A DNA stretch of 64,000 bases from Spirosoma agri. GTDB taxonomy: Bacteria; Bacteroidota; Bacteroidia; Cytophagales; Spirosomataceae. A program made the translations under genes and the position numbers. The notes beneath the pieces were generated by a model. The model saw only the letters and a program-made list of their open reading frames with translations, searched no databases and was not told the origin of the DNA. Positions 37,040-46,047 of the stretch are shown here, piece after piece (the stretch's first letter is position 1; each line of letters opens with the position of its first letter). The stretch is taken from positions 2,542,001 to 2,606,000 of the forward strand of contig NZ_JAAGNZ010000001.1 in assembly GCF_010747415.1 (NCBI RefSeq), given 5' to 3'.

Positions 37040-37129
37040 TAAATTTTGACAGATTTTTCGTGTTTTTGGCTTGCAGGCAGTACCACATGCCAAGCCTGTT
37101 CAGTCCCGCCGGTCGGGACTATTTTTTTG
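37040..37129 (+). ncRNA. Candidate small RNA with intrinsic terminator
   Basis: A promoter-like pair (TTTG 37020-37023, TAAATTTTG 37040-37048) is followed by a hairpin GGCTT/AAGCC with inner GGCA/TGCC stem, and then AGTCCCG (37102-37108), CCGGT loop, CGGGACT (37114-37120) and ATTTTTTTG. The last is the strongest intrinsic terminator in the window, yet the gene upstream already ends in another hairpin. Prediction only. Confidence 0.4.
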
Positions 37130-37370
37130 TCCTGACTAGCCCAATTCGTCAGGTAAGAAAGGGTCATGTCTGGCTTCGTAACACCACAAGGCGTAGACCA
37201 TCAAAAGCAACCGCTTCCGAACCTCCATGCGAAGGGTGGTCTTGATGCCACCTCGCTCGCAAACCTGATTATGAAGGGTTCTGTAGCTGTGTCCCTTGCC
37301 GGGTGTACAGACGCTTCCCCAACCTTCGTGGAACACATAGGCCACGGACATATAACGCTCCTCTATTTTT

Positions 37371-37391
37371 TATTTTTGCAACATTGTTGCA
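37371..37391 (+). promoter_or_regulatory. -7 box and overlapping palindromic operator of the TonB/ABC operon
   Basis: TATTTTTG (37371-37378) is followed at once by the palindrome TGCAACA-T-TGTTGCA (37377-37391), which would cover the start site, a classic place for a repressor. No TTG is seen at -33. The sequence resembles metal-responsive (Zur/Fur-like) operators; that is an inference. Confidence 0.5.
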
Positions 37392-37442
37392 TATTGCATG
37401 CTTTGTCGAACACTAACGGCCATTGCCGTCGAACAGAACTCC

Positions 37443-39911
37443 ATGAAGCATTTTTTTACGACTCTATTTATTCTCAGTTCGTTTTATCTACAGGCCCAGT
37501 CCATAACCGGCGCTGTTATCGATGCACAGAACGGTGCTCCGGTGGTAGGAGCAACCGTGAAGTTACTCGATACCGACAAAGGAACTACGACCGATACTGC
37601 CGGAAAGTTTGCCCTCAACGCGCCCACAACGGGTACGTTACAGGTCTCGTTTGTCGGGTTTAAGACAACGACGGTGCCAGTCCGCGACCGGTTTTTTACG
37701 GTCGAACTCGTGCCCGAAACAGCCGAATTGCAGACGGTGGAGGTAGTGGGGCGCGTGGCCAGAGACTACAACAGCGAATACTCGTTTTCGGCAACCAAAA
37801 TTGCGGCTCTGAACAAAGACATTCCGCAGTCGATTGGCACCGTAACCAAAGAACTGATGGCTGATCGACAGGCGTTTCAGCTAGCCGATGCGGTCAAAAT
37901 TGTGAGTGGGGTAACCCCATCGAGCTTTTATAATCAGTATGCCATTCGGGGCATCAGTCAGAACGAAGAAGGTCAGATTATCAATGGGATGCGGACCCGG
38001 CAATATTATTTCTTACAACCGCTGACCACCAACATCGAACGGGTCGAAGTGCTCAAAGGCCCGGCCAGCGCGTCGTTTTCGTCGGTCGATCCCGGTGGCA
38101 GCATCAATCTGGTGACTAAAAAACCGCTGGCCGTAGATCGCAAGGAGGTGAGCCTGAGCGCGGGCAGTTTCAGCACGATACGGGGTACACTCGATTTTAC
38201 GGGACCACTCAACACTGGCAAAACGCTGTTGTACCGCGTCAATGGTGCTTACCAGGAAGCCCGTAGTTACCGCGATCTGGTTCGTAACAATGCGTTGCTG
38301 GTTTCGCCGTCCTTTTCGTACATCCCAAGCCAGAAAACGGCCCTCAACGCGGAGCTTATCCTGAGCCAGTCAAGTGGTAATCTCGACCGGGGGCAACCCA
38401 TTTTTGGCGCTGTCGCGGGTGTGACGGATCTGAACAGTACGCCTATAAGCCTGAACCTGGGGGCCAGCAACGATTTCTTTACGGCCAAAGAGCTACTTAT
38501 CACGGGAAGTCTGGCCCATAAATTCACCGACCGGATCAGCGTCAATGTATCGTACATGAAACAGACTTGGACGGAAGATCTACAGGAGCATCGCACCACC
38601 AATGCCTTCGCCGTTGATCTGACGGGCAAACCCGTTACCTCGCTGGCCGCCATGCAGTTTGTTCAGCGAAAGCAGTTCTGGAACATCGACAATCTGAATG
38701 CGTATCTGACTGTTAATGTTAACACGGGCGCAGCTACGCACGATTTGCTGGTAGGATACGACCTCTCAGACTGGCAAAAGCGAAAAGGAGGTGGACAGAA
38801 TTCCGCCCGGGGTTTTCTGCTCAAAGACGGTTCAGTGGCAAACTCGTTCGTGCTGGCAAACGCGGCCAGTTACCAGACCAGTACGGCAGGGGGCGTCGTA
38901 CTGCCGCGTCCAAACGTGAACTACTTCGACCTGGCCAACCCCAGTTATACCATTCGGAATGTGAACGACTACGTGCTGAACGCGCGGACACCGCTCCCGG
39001 CTGCGCTCACCACCACGCACGCGATCTATGCCCAGGAACAACTTCGCTGGAATAAGCTACGGTTGCTGCTGGGGCTTCGTTACGAGTCATTTCAGGATAT
39101 TACCAATTACCAGTCGCCCGGTGAATCATCGTTTACCAAGACAGCCCTGCTACCCCGCGTGGGCCTGACCTATTCGCTTGGGCCTAACCTGAACGTTTAC
39201 GGTACATATCTGGAAGGGTTTCAGGGACAGTCGAACACGGTGACGCTGCTGCCGAACACGGGCGGTTTTTACAACACGGCTAAATCGGCGAACCTGTTCG
39301 AACCATTGCGCAGCGATCTGAAAGAGATAGGGGCCAAAGCTCAGCTCTTCGGGGGGCGTATGAGCCTGAACGCGGCTGTATACGAGATCAACCAGCGCAA
39401 CCTGCTGCTCAATGCCAACCTGCCCGCTTTTCCCGACTCGCTCGTCACGCGCGGGGCCGAACGGAGCCGGGGGTTCGAGATGGATGTGGCGGGTTACCTG
39501 ATGCCGAACTGGCAACTTAATACATCCTACAGCTACATCGATGCTGTGATTGTAACCGATAACGACGCAGCACTGGTGGGTGCCCAGAAGCAGAATACCC
39601 CCGTTCACAGCGGCAACCTCTGGACACGGTATAATTTTCCGTCAAACTCGGCGCTGAGCGATTTGGGGATTGGGCTGGGATTCCAGTACAGCGGCAGTAA
39701 AATACCCTGGTTCTCGCGGGCTTTCGACGTACCGGCCTACACGTTGGTTGATATGGCCCTGTATTACACGCCAGCAAAAAGTAACGTGCAGGTAGCGCTG
39801 AACATCAACAATCTGGCCAACCGGACCTATTGGCTCGGTGCCCAGAATTACCTGCGCCTTTTTCCGGGCGCTCCGCGCAATATGATGCTCACCCTAACCT
39901 ACCGATTTTAA
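37443..39911 (+). CDS. TonB-dependent siderophore-type receptor
   Basis: Outer-membrane importer of 822 residues from the ATG at 37443 (signal peptide FFTTLFILSSFYLQAQ). A CarboxypepD_reg-like domain (about 18-95; GAPVVGATVKLLDTDKGTTT) precedes the plug (about 115-230; DIPQSIGTVTKELMADRQAF and RGISQNEEGQIINGMRTRQY with the closing VKGPASASFSSVDPGGSINLVTKKPL) and the 22-strand barrel, ending AQNYLRLFPGAPRNMMLTLTYRF with the terminal Phe. It is the first gene of a four-gene operon with two DUF3526 permeases and an ATPase. Confidence 0.95.
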   Translation: MKHFFTTLFILSSFYLQAQSITGAVIDAQNGAPVVGATVKLLDTDKGTTTDTAGKFALNAPTTGTLQVSFVGFKTTTVPVRDRFFTVELVPETAELQTVEVVGRVARDYNSEYSFSATKIAALNKDIPQSIGTVTKELMADRQAFQLADAVKIVSGVTPSSFYNQYAIRGISQNEEGQIINGMRTRQYYFLQPLTTNIERVEVLKGPASASFSSVDPGGSINLVTKKPLAVDRKEVSLSAGSFSTIRGTLDFTGPLNTGKTLLYRVNGAYQEARSYRDLVRNNALLVSPSFSYIPSQKTALNAELILSQSSGNLDRGQPIFGAVAGVTDLNSTPISLNLGASNDFFTAKELLITGSLAHKFTDRISVNVSYMKQTWTEDLQEHRTTNAFAVDLTGKPVTSLAAMQFVQRKQFWNIDNLNAYLTVNVNTGAATHDLLVGYDLSDWQKRKGGGQNSARGFLLKDGSVANSFVLANAASYQTSTAGGVVLPRPNVNYFDLANPSYTIRNVNDYVLNARTPLPAALTTTHAIYAQEQLRWNKLRLLLGLRYESFQDITNYQSPGESSFTKTALLPRVGLTYSLGPNLNVYGTYLEGFQGQSNTVTLLPNTGGFYNTAKSANLFEPLRSDLKEIGAKAQLFGGRMSLNAAVYEINQRNLLLNANLPAFPDSLVTRGAERSRGFEMDVAGYLMPNWQLNTSYSYIDAVIVTDNDAALVGAQKQNTPVHSGNLWTRYNFPSNSALSDLGIGLGFQYSGSKIPWFSRAFDVPAYTLVDMALYYTPAKSNVQVALNINNLANRTYWLGAQNYLRLFPGAPRNMMLTLTYRF

Positions 39912-39914
39912 GCG

Positions 39915-41363
39915 ATGGCGCTACGAATAGAAAAACTGATTGCCCGCCAGGTCTGGGTAACGGCCTTTACCAACCGGGCCTTCCTCTGGTTGAGTTTGGG
40001 TATTGGCCTGCTGCTGACTTACGCAGCCGTTACGGGTTGGGTGACCGTTCGGCAACAGAATGCGACAGGCCGTACGTATCAGCAACAGGCGCGGCAGGAT
40101 TGGCTGAGTAACCCCGATAAGCACCCGCACCGCATGGCGCACTACGGCCATTTCGCCTTCCGCCCCAAAGCCCCGCTGAGTGTGTTCGACTTTGGTATGG
40201 AGAGTTTTTTGGGCAACACCATTTATCTGGAAGCGCACAAGCAGAACAGCGTCAATTTTTCGGAAGCGGGGTTTTCAACAGGCCTGTTGCGGTTTGGCGA
40301 AATCAGCTTGGCGATGGTATTGCAACTACTGCTGCCGCTGCTCCTGTTTTTTCTGGGTTTTGGTACGATAGCCAGCGACCGCGAAACGGGTACGCTGAAA
40401 CTGCTCCTGAGTCAGGGGGTAAGCTGGCGACAGCTTCTGGCGGGTAAAACGCTGGGGCTGATGGCCGTGATGCTGACTCTTTACGGGCCAGTAATGCTGG
40501 CAACCAGCGCACTCTGGTTTCGCTTGCTGGAGGGCACGATCGGCGCCGATCAAACCATCCGGCTATTGCTGCTGCTGGGCGCGCATTTTCTGTACCTTAG
40601 TTTCTTTTGCGTGATCGCCGTGTTGGTATCAGCTCGGAGCCAGACGGCAAAAACGGCCCTCGTATCGCTTATTGGCCTCTGGTTGATGCTCACACTGGTA
40701 CTACCCAGAGCATCGCAGGCACTGGGTTCTTACCTGTATCCGGCCCCTTCGAAAGTGAAATTTCTGGCCGATATTCAGACGGATGTGTTGAAGGAAGGCG
40801 ACAGCCACAACCCCAGTGATCCGCATTACAAAGGGCTTAAAGATTCGCTCCTGATGGCCTATCAGGTGGATTCGGTGCAGAAGCTGCCCTTCAACTACAG
40901 CGGGTTTGTGATGGCCGAGGGCGAAAAGATCAGTGCCCATCTCTACAACGACCATTTCCAGGGCTTGCTGGCCATTTACGACCAGCAGAACCGCTTCTCG
41001 AAAGCGATGGCATTTGTGGACCCGTATCTGGCCATTCGAAATCTGTCGATGGCCCTGTCGGGAACGGACTTTGCCAGCTACGTTGATTTTCAGCAGCAGG
41101 CCGAACAGTATCGCTACGAGATGGCCCAGACCATGAACGACTTACAGATTCGGTTCATCAGCAACCGGAAGCCGGGTCCAACTGACAAACCGTACCAGAT
41201 CGATAGAAAATACTGGCAGAAACTTCCCGAGTTCACTTACCAACCGATGGCGGTAGGGGGCGTTTTTCGGCATGAGTTCATCCCGCTGCTGGCGTTTGTT
41301 TTTTGGGTGGGACTGCTGCTGGTCGTGGCGTGGCGATTAACCAAAACGTTAAAAGCAGTTTAG
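39915..41363 (+). CDS. ABC-2 type permease with DUF3526 (first copy)
   Basis: 482 residues, starting 3 nt after the receptor stop. Helix 1 is near residues 15-35. The DUF3526 signature follows: RQDWLSNPDKHPHRMAHYGH, FAFRPKAPLSVFDFGMES, NTIYLEAHKQNSVNF. Several helices follow (ISLAMVLQLLLPLLLFFLGF and others), with a large extracytoplasmic domain of about 300-430 and a last helix near 455-475. Such proteins pair with a second permease and an ATPase. In at least one alphaproteobacterium a similar set is Zur-controlled, as I recall; that needs checking. Confidence 0.88.
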   Translation: MALRIEKLIARQVWVTAFTNRAFLWLSLGIGLLLTYAAVTGWVTVRQQNATGRTYQQQARQDWLSNPDKHPHRMAHYGHFAFRPKAPLSVFDFGMESFLGNTIYLEAHKQNSVNFSEAGFSTGLLRFGEISLAMVLQLLLPLLLFFLGFGTIASDRETGTLKLLLSQGVSWRQLLAGKTLGLMAVMLTLYGPVMLATSALWFRLLEGTIGADQTIRLLLLLGAHFLYLSFFCVIAVLVSARSQTAKTALVSLIGLWLMLTLVLPRASQALGSYLYPAPSKVKFLADIQTDVLKEGDSHNPSDPHYKGLKDSLLMAYQVDSVQKLPFNYSGFVMAEGEKISAHLYNDHFQGLLAIYDQQNRFSKAMAFVDPYLAIRNLSMALSGTDFASYVDFQQQAEQYRYEMAQTMNDLQIRFISNRKPGPTDKPYQIDRKYWQKLPEFTYQPMAVGGVFRHEFIPLLAFVFWVGLLLVVAWRLTKTLKAV

Positions 41364-41364
41364 T

Positions 41365-42717
41365 ATGATTCGACTTGCATTCACCAATTTTATTCGCTCC
41401 GGCGGTGTCCGGATTGGTCTTGTTTTTTTACTGACGGTCGGCATTACCGCCCTGTTGGTTGGTAAACAATTCAGCCAGCGGCAGCAGCAAAGCCTGTCTG
41501 ACGTCCTTGCATTTCAGCAAAGCGACTTCTCCCGTCAGGCGGCCATTCACCATGACGATATGGGGTTATTGCTCTATTACCTCAAATTTTCGGTTATCAA
41601 CCAAACCCGGCCTCTCACGGGTCTTTCCATCGGCCAGCGTGATGTCAATGCGGCCGTGCAGAGCGTGACGATCCGGGCGCTGGAAGGTCAGAAATATGAT
41701 GCCGATCTGACCAATCCTGCCAATCTGTTACTGGGTAATGTTGATTTTAGTTTCGTGCTGATTTACCTGTTTCCCCTGCTGATTATTGCCTTCACCTATT
41801 CCATTATTTCGGACGAAAAAGAGAACGGCACCTGGTCAATGGTAGCGGTTCAAAGCCAACACCTGTTTTGTTTCGTCGGTCAGCTCTTTGCGATTCGGCT
41901 GGCGGTACTACTGGCGGTTTTGCTGATCATTTCTGGTCTGGCCATTTCGGTGCTGGACATCCCACTGGATAGCGCTTTTATGCTGTTTCTGGCTACGTCG
42001 GTGGGGTACATGCTGTTCTGGTTCAGCGTCTGCTTCTGGGTGACCTCGCTGCAACGTTCGTCCAGTACCAATGCGATGTTGCTGTTGGGCATCTGGCTGG
42101 CTCTGCTGATTGTACTGCCAGCCGCCCTCAACAACTACCTGATGGCTCGCTACCCGGTGCCGGAAGCGCAGGCGACTACGCTGGCCCAGCGCAAAGGCTA
42201 CCACGAAAAATGGGATATGGACAAAACCGCTACGGTCGAGAAGTTCTATGCGCATTATCCTCAATTTCGCCAGATACCCGCCGTTGCCATGCCCACCGAC
42301 TGGCGGTGGTACTATGCCATGCAGCAATTGGGCGACGACGAATCGGCGGTACAGGCGGGTGAACTGAAGCAGAAACTACAGCAGCGCGAAGCGTCCAGCC
42401 GAGCCATCGCCCGATTTATTCCGACACTGCACACCCAGCTTCAACTGAGTGAACTGGCGCGTTCGGGGTTAGGTAACCAACTCCGTTTCCTGGAGTACAC
42501 CACCCGGTTCCATGAAAAGATGCGTCTGTATTTCTACCCCAAAATTTTCGCCAATGCCGCTGTTTCGGCCGAGAACTGGTCCAGTTTCAGGGTCGACACC
42601 TTTGCCGATTCAACACCTATCGGTCCCGTTACCGTCTTAGGACCATTAGTCATCTTCATCAGTCTGTTTGCGGGGCTGGGCTGGTATCGGTTCCGCCAAA
42701 CAATTTATCAGCTATAG
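41365..42717 (+). CDS. ABC-2 type permease with DUF3526 (second copy)
   Basis: 450 residues, one nucleotide after the previous stop. Similar plan to the first permease but diverged: N-terminal helix (GLVFLLTVGITALLVGK), a soluble region, NLLLGNVDFSFVLIYLFPLLIIAFTYSIISDEKENGTW, more helices, a second soluble domain about 260-420 and a final helix. The two copies probably form a heterodimer. Confidence 0.87.
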   Translation: MIRLAFTNFIRSGGVRIGLVFLLTVGITALLVGKQFSQRQQQSLSDVLAFQQSDFSRQAAIHHDDMGLLLYYLKFSVINQTRPLTGLSIGQRDVNAAVQSVTIRALEGQKYDADLTNPANLLLGNVDFSFVLIYLFPLLIIAFTYSIISDEKENGTWSMVAVQSQHLFCFVGQLFAIRLAVLLAVLLIISGLAISVLDIPLDSAFMLFLATSVGYMLFWFSVCFWVTSLQRSSSTNAMLLLGIWLALLIVLPAALNNYLMARYPVPEAQATTLAQRKGYHEKWDMDKTATVEKFYAHYPQFRQIPAVAMPTDWRWYYAMQQLGDDESAVQAGELKQKLQQREASSRAIARFIPTLHTQLQLSELARSGLGNQLRFLEYTTRFHEKMRLYFYPKIFANAAVSAENWSSFRVDTFADSTPIGPVTVLGPLVIFISLFAGLGWYRFRQTIYQL

Positions 42718-42729
42718 ACTTTCCCACGC

Positions 42730-43431
42730 ATGTTACAAGCCATCAACTTAACCAAACAGTACGTTCCGGGTCAGCCACCATCCCTTGACAGGCTCAATCT
42801 GAACGTTCAGCCGGGTGAAATTTTTTGCCTGCTCGGGCAGAATGGAGCGGGTAAAACCACGACCATCAATCTGTTTATGGGATTCCTGAAACCCACGTCC
42901 GGACAGGCCCTGATCAACGGGATGGACGTGGCTAAACATCCGCAGGAAACTAAAAAATTTCTAGCCTATCTGCCTGAAACCGTTATGCTTTATCCAAACC
43001 TGACGGGTCTGGAAAATCTCGATTTTTTTGCCCAACTGGCCGGATTTCGTCACACACCCGGCGAACTGCGTAGCCTGCTCAGTCGCGCCGGGCTCCAGAC
43101 GACAGCGCATACTAACCGGGTGGGTACGTACTCGAAGGGAATGCGTCAGAAGGTGGGCATTGCTATTGCGTTGGCAAAACAGGCCAACGTACTATTGCTC
43201 GACGAACCTACCAGCGGTCTGGACCCAAAGGCCAGCAATGAGTTTTCGGATATGCTCACGAGTCTGGCACAGTTCGGAACGGCTATTCTGATGGCTACTC
43301 ACGATATTTTTCGGGCGCGGGAAGTGGGTACGCGTATTGGCATCATGCGGGCGGGTCACCTGGTCGAGTCGCTGGCGGCCAACGATCTGACGGCGAACGA
43401 ACTCGAAGCGATCTATTTACAAACGGTCTGA
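42730..43431 (+). CDS. ABC transporter ATP-binding protein
   Basis: 233 residues. Walker A GQNGAGKTTTINLFMGFL, Q-loop region AYLPETVMLYPNLTG, signature YSKGMRQKVGIAIAL, Walker B VLLLDEPTSGLDP, H-loop MATHDIF. Energises the two DUF3526 permeases encoded just upstream. The stop and the next ATG are adjacent (TGAATG), leading into a truncated permease-like fragment. Confidence 0.95.
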   Translation: MLQAINLTKQYVPGQPPSLDRLNLNVQPGEIFCLLGQNGAGKTTTINLFMGFLKPTSGQALINGMDVAKHPQETKKFLAYLPETVMLYPNLTGLENLDFFAQLAGFRHTPGELRSLLSRAGLQTTAHTNRVGTYSKGMRQKVGIAIALAKQANVLLLDEPTSGLDPKASNEFSDMLTSLAQFGTAILMATHDIFRAREVGTRIGIMRAGHLVESLAANDLTANELEAIYLQTV

Positions 43432-43554
43432 ATGAGGCCATTCCCATTTTCTGCCAGCGAATTCTGTCAAATTCTACGTGACCGCCGGTTTGGTCTTCTG
43501 ACGGCTCTGGTTGGGTTTTTGGCGCGAATTAATATTGCTTATGGCTCCGTCAGA
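43432..43554 (+). pseudogene. N-terminal fragment of a possible third permease
   Basis: Immediately after the ATPase stop, an ATG opens a frame whose first about 40 residues look like a permease start (ASEFCQILRDRRFGLLTALV then a hydrophobic stretch). The rest of the frame (to 43788) merely runs antisense through the 3' end of the subtilase gene and has no family likeness. Consistent with a gene truncated by a rearrangement; could also be chance. Confidence 0.4.
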
Positions 43555-43586
43555 CCTGCAAATGCGCTTTCTGGGCAGACACTATC

Positions 43587-45260
43587 TTATTGTTTGATCA
43601 CCTTCGTTGTTCGTCGCTTATCGCCCGAAACGAGGGTCATGAAGTACATACCCGCCGACAGGTTAAGGTTTGGCAAAACGAATGCAGAAAGGCCAACGGA
43701 CGTAAAACTTGTCTGCCACACGACCCGTCCGGCCAAGTCGACCAGCGTCGCGTTTAGGGGTACGTTAGGATCGATCTCGCCCCACTGAACGGCCAGGGGC
43801 TCCCGCTCGCTGAACGGATTTGGGTACACCAGGAGCTGACTGTATGTGCTAGCAATGGCCGATGCACGCTCGAAATTTGGAATGCCGTAGCCCAGTTGAT
43901 CATCGGGTGTTGTGTATTGACTGCCCGACTGGCGCAGACTCGCCGTCACCTGAGCGGCCGTCAGTTTGGGATGCGATTGCCAGAAACCAGCGGCTAACCC
44001 GGCAATGAGCGGTGTTGCAAATGAGGTGCCATCCCCTGACGAAATAAAGCCGGTTCCGCTGGGGTAACCGACTATCGTACCCTGACCTCGGGCGGCTAAA
44101 TCGGGCTTTATGCGACCATCGGCCGATGGACCAAATGAACTGAACGATGCCCGCTGCCCGGCCTGAGTAACGGCACCAATGGCCAGAACAGAAACCGCGT
44201 CAGAAGGAGTTGAGATGTAATGCCACGATTTACTGCCTTCGTTACCAGCGGCAACAACCACGACCATGCCCGTTTCGGTTGCAATCTGAGCTGCCCGGCT
44301 GCAAAGAGCCGTTTTCCCATCCATGTTTTGGTAGGTATAATTGGTCGAAACGTCGTCAAACTCGGTATAACCCAATGACGAGCTGATTACGTCGACACCG
44401 GCACTATCGGCGTATTCTGCGCCAAACAGCCAGTTCGCTTCCTCAACACGGCTTTCTGAAAAAGCATCTTCGGTGCGCAGCAAAACAAACGACGCTTTAT
44501 ACGCTGTTCCGTAAAGCTGGTTGTCAGCGGTGGCCGCTATCGCTGATAGACAGGAAAGGCCATGATAGTCGTCTTCATAAACGCTGGTTTCTTTCCGGAC
44601 AAAGTCGTACGTTCCCAACACGCGATTTTCATCGAAAACAGGTTTGAGAAAAGAGACCCGATTGGCATTCAGAAACCCGGCGTCCAGCACAGCGATCAGC
44701 ATACCCTCACCCTGATAGCCTTGCTGGTGCATCTTGTCCGCGCCAATCTGTTCGATCTGGGATTTTGAGTCGCCATAATTCAGCGGCTCGGTGGCACTGA
44801 CTTTTGCAAACTTGTTGATCGTAGTTTCGTTCGTTTCGGCGCTGATACGGGCGTTGCTGAGCGAGCGGCCAAATTCCAGTCCCTTGACAAACGAAAGTTT
44901 TTGAATCGTCGCAATCGTCGCGTCCGTGGCTTCGACCAGTACCGCATTGAGCCAGCGCGAAGGAAACCAGATTTTAGCGCCCGTCTGCTGGAGTTGGGTT
45001 ATGTAGGCGGGGTTGACCGGTAAGTCGCGCTCAAGAACGGCAATGTTCTGCTTCTGTCTCCGCAGAATAGCCCGCTGGGACAGAAACTGATCGGGTCGGT
45101 TGATGCTGTACGGAGAACTGGCCTTATCGCGCAGAAGAACGAGGTATTTGCGGGTCGTCTGACCAAAGCTATGGCCGTACACCAGACTGAACAGGAGCAG
45201 TAGCCAGACTACTTTATTTGTTGCCGTATTATTGGATGCGGTAAATTTGTCGAATACCAT
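43587..45260 (-). CDS. S8 family serine peptidase with T9SS sorting domain
   Basis: 557 residues from the ATG at 45260; an in-frame TTG at 45266 is less likely. A signal peptide (VVWLLLLFSLVYGHSFGQ) precedes an N-terminal propeptide-like part. Catalytic Asp is in GMLIAVLDAGF (about residue 192), His in DDYHGLSCLSAIAAT (about 232), oxyanion-hole Asn in VVVVAAGNEGS, and Ser in GDGTSFATPLIAGLAAG (about 412). The last 80 residues, LLVYPNPFSEREPLAVQWGE and onward, form a type A sorting domain (closing GMYFMTLVSGDKRRTTKVIK). Secreted by T9SS. Confidence 0.95.
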   Translation of the reverse strand: MVFDKFTASNNTATNKVVWLLLLFSLVYGHSFGQTTRKYLVLLRDKASSPYSINRPDQFLSQRAILRRQKQNIAVLERDLPVNPAYITQLQQTGAKIWFPSRWLNAVLVEATDATIATIQKLSFVKGLEFGRSLSNARISAETNETTINKFAKVSATEPLNYGDSKSQIEQIGADKMHQQGYQGEGMLIAVLDAGFLNANRVSFLKPVFDENRVLGTYDFVRKETSVYEDDYHGLSCLSAIAATADNQLYGTAYKASFVLLRTEDAFSESRVEEANWLFGAEYADSAGVDVISSSLGYTEFDDVSTNYTYQNMDGKTALCSRAAQIATETGMVVVVAAGNEGSKSWHYISTPSDAVSVLAIGAVTQAGQRASFSSFGPSADGRIKPDLAARGQGTIVGYPSGTGFISSGDGTSFATPLIAGLAAGFWQSHPKLTAAQVTASLRQSGSQYTTPDDQLGYGIPNFERASAIASTYSQLLVYPNPFSEREPLAVQWGEIDPNVPLNATLVDLAGRVVWQTSFTSVGLSAFVLPNLNLSAGMYFMTLVSGDKRRTTKVIKQ

Positions 45261-45262
45261 AG

Positions 45263-45513
45263 TCAATCTGATAGGTTCCTGTGCAGGCAGATACGGATCG
45301 AGTGACGCTGAGCAATGACCGTCACTATTTCCTTGAACTCTCTATCGAAAACGCGGTAAGGTTGTCCGCTATTGCGCACGTGATACGCATCCGCACCCGC
45401 TGTGTTGAGGCTGTTGCCATTCCACGCTGACTGGTCACTGGCGGGAGAGGGTAATTTACTGAAATTCCGACCATTCTGCGTACGGATTGCTACATTGTTG
45501 ACTACTCAATCAA
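45263..45513 (-). pseudogene. Open fragment without start codon, possibly the 3' end of a decayed gene
   Basis: About 83 codons open on the minus strand, ending in TGA at 45265-45263, just ahead of the subtilase start. The translation (for example SLNTAGADAYHVRNSGQPYR and FDREFKEIVTVIAQRHSIRI) is protein-like but has no ATG and no recognised family. Chance cannot be excluded. Confidence 0.25.
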
Positions 45514-45523
45514 CTCAGAAAAT

Positions 45524-45981
45524 CTAGCTGTAGACAAACTGAATCAAGAGCAATAGGGCGACAAAAATGATCATGAGGTAGGTGAAGGAAACATACGCGA
45601 TGGCGTAAATCCGGCTGCGGTCAACGATCTACAGAAGACCCATCACAGCCACAATGAGTGGCCTACTATTTGACAACGTACCGAATGCGGGACTATAATT
45701 GACCGGAATCTTCCGGCGAACGAGCCAAAGCGAAACTGATACCGTCAGTATGGGCAACACGTGGATCGCCAGATTCGTAGCCCTGCTGTTTTGCCATTCA
45801 AACAGGAACAGATAAACGTTGAGGTTACGGCAAAAATGCCGGGAATACAGGCTACATATACCAGAAACGCATGCCGCCATGTCCAGCCATCTTCTGCCGT
45901 TTATCCTGACCACAAGTTGATTGGAAACGTGAGGATTGCACCGACATCAGGAGCAGGATCATCGGTTGGCCCGACACAGCC
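45524..45981 (-). pseudogene. Degraded integral membrane protein gene (two stops, one frameshift)
   Basis: The minus-strand translation reads VGAILTFPINLWSG, stop, TAEDGWTWRHAFLVYVACIPGI FAVT, then a frameshift near 45825, then LNVYLFLFEWQNSRATNLAI HVLPILTVSVSLWLV and, after an in-frame TAG near 45630, IVDRSRIYAIAYVSFTYLMI IFVALLLLIQFVYS and a final stop at 45524-45526. Joined, the pieces give at least four membrane helices. The family is unknown to me. Confidence 0.75.
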
Positions 45982-46047
45982 TCAAAAACGCCCTAAAGTA
46001 TCAGGAAGGAAACTTGCTAATCGTGCTTTATAAAGAACATTAGTCAG

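Larger units (their letters stand above)
36976..37442. other. Intergenic region of 467 bp before the TonB receptor
   Basis: It contains the hairpin 36981-37014, a candidate small RNA ending in a strong terminator (37040-37129), a stretch 37130-37360 in which I see no convincing gene, and the receptor promoter region with a -7-like TATTTTTG and a 15-bp palindrome (37371-37391). Confidence 0.5.

Noticed and set aside
37136-37351. 72-codon minus-strand frame before the TonB receptor
   Set aside because: Considered as a transposase remnant, but no catalytic motif or terminal repeat could be found; left as unexplained sequence.
45281-45430. 50-codon plus-strand frame opposite the startless fragment
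   Set aside because: GTG start only, no family likeness, and the opposite strand is open as well; cannot be supported.
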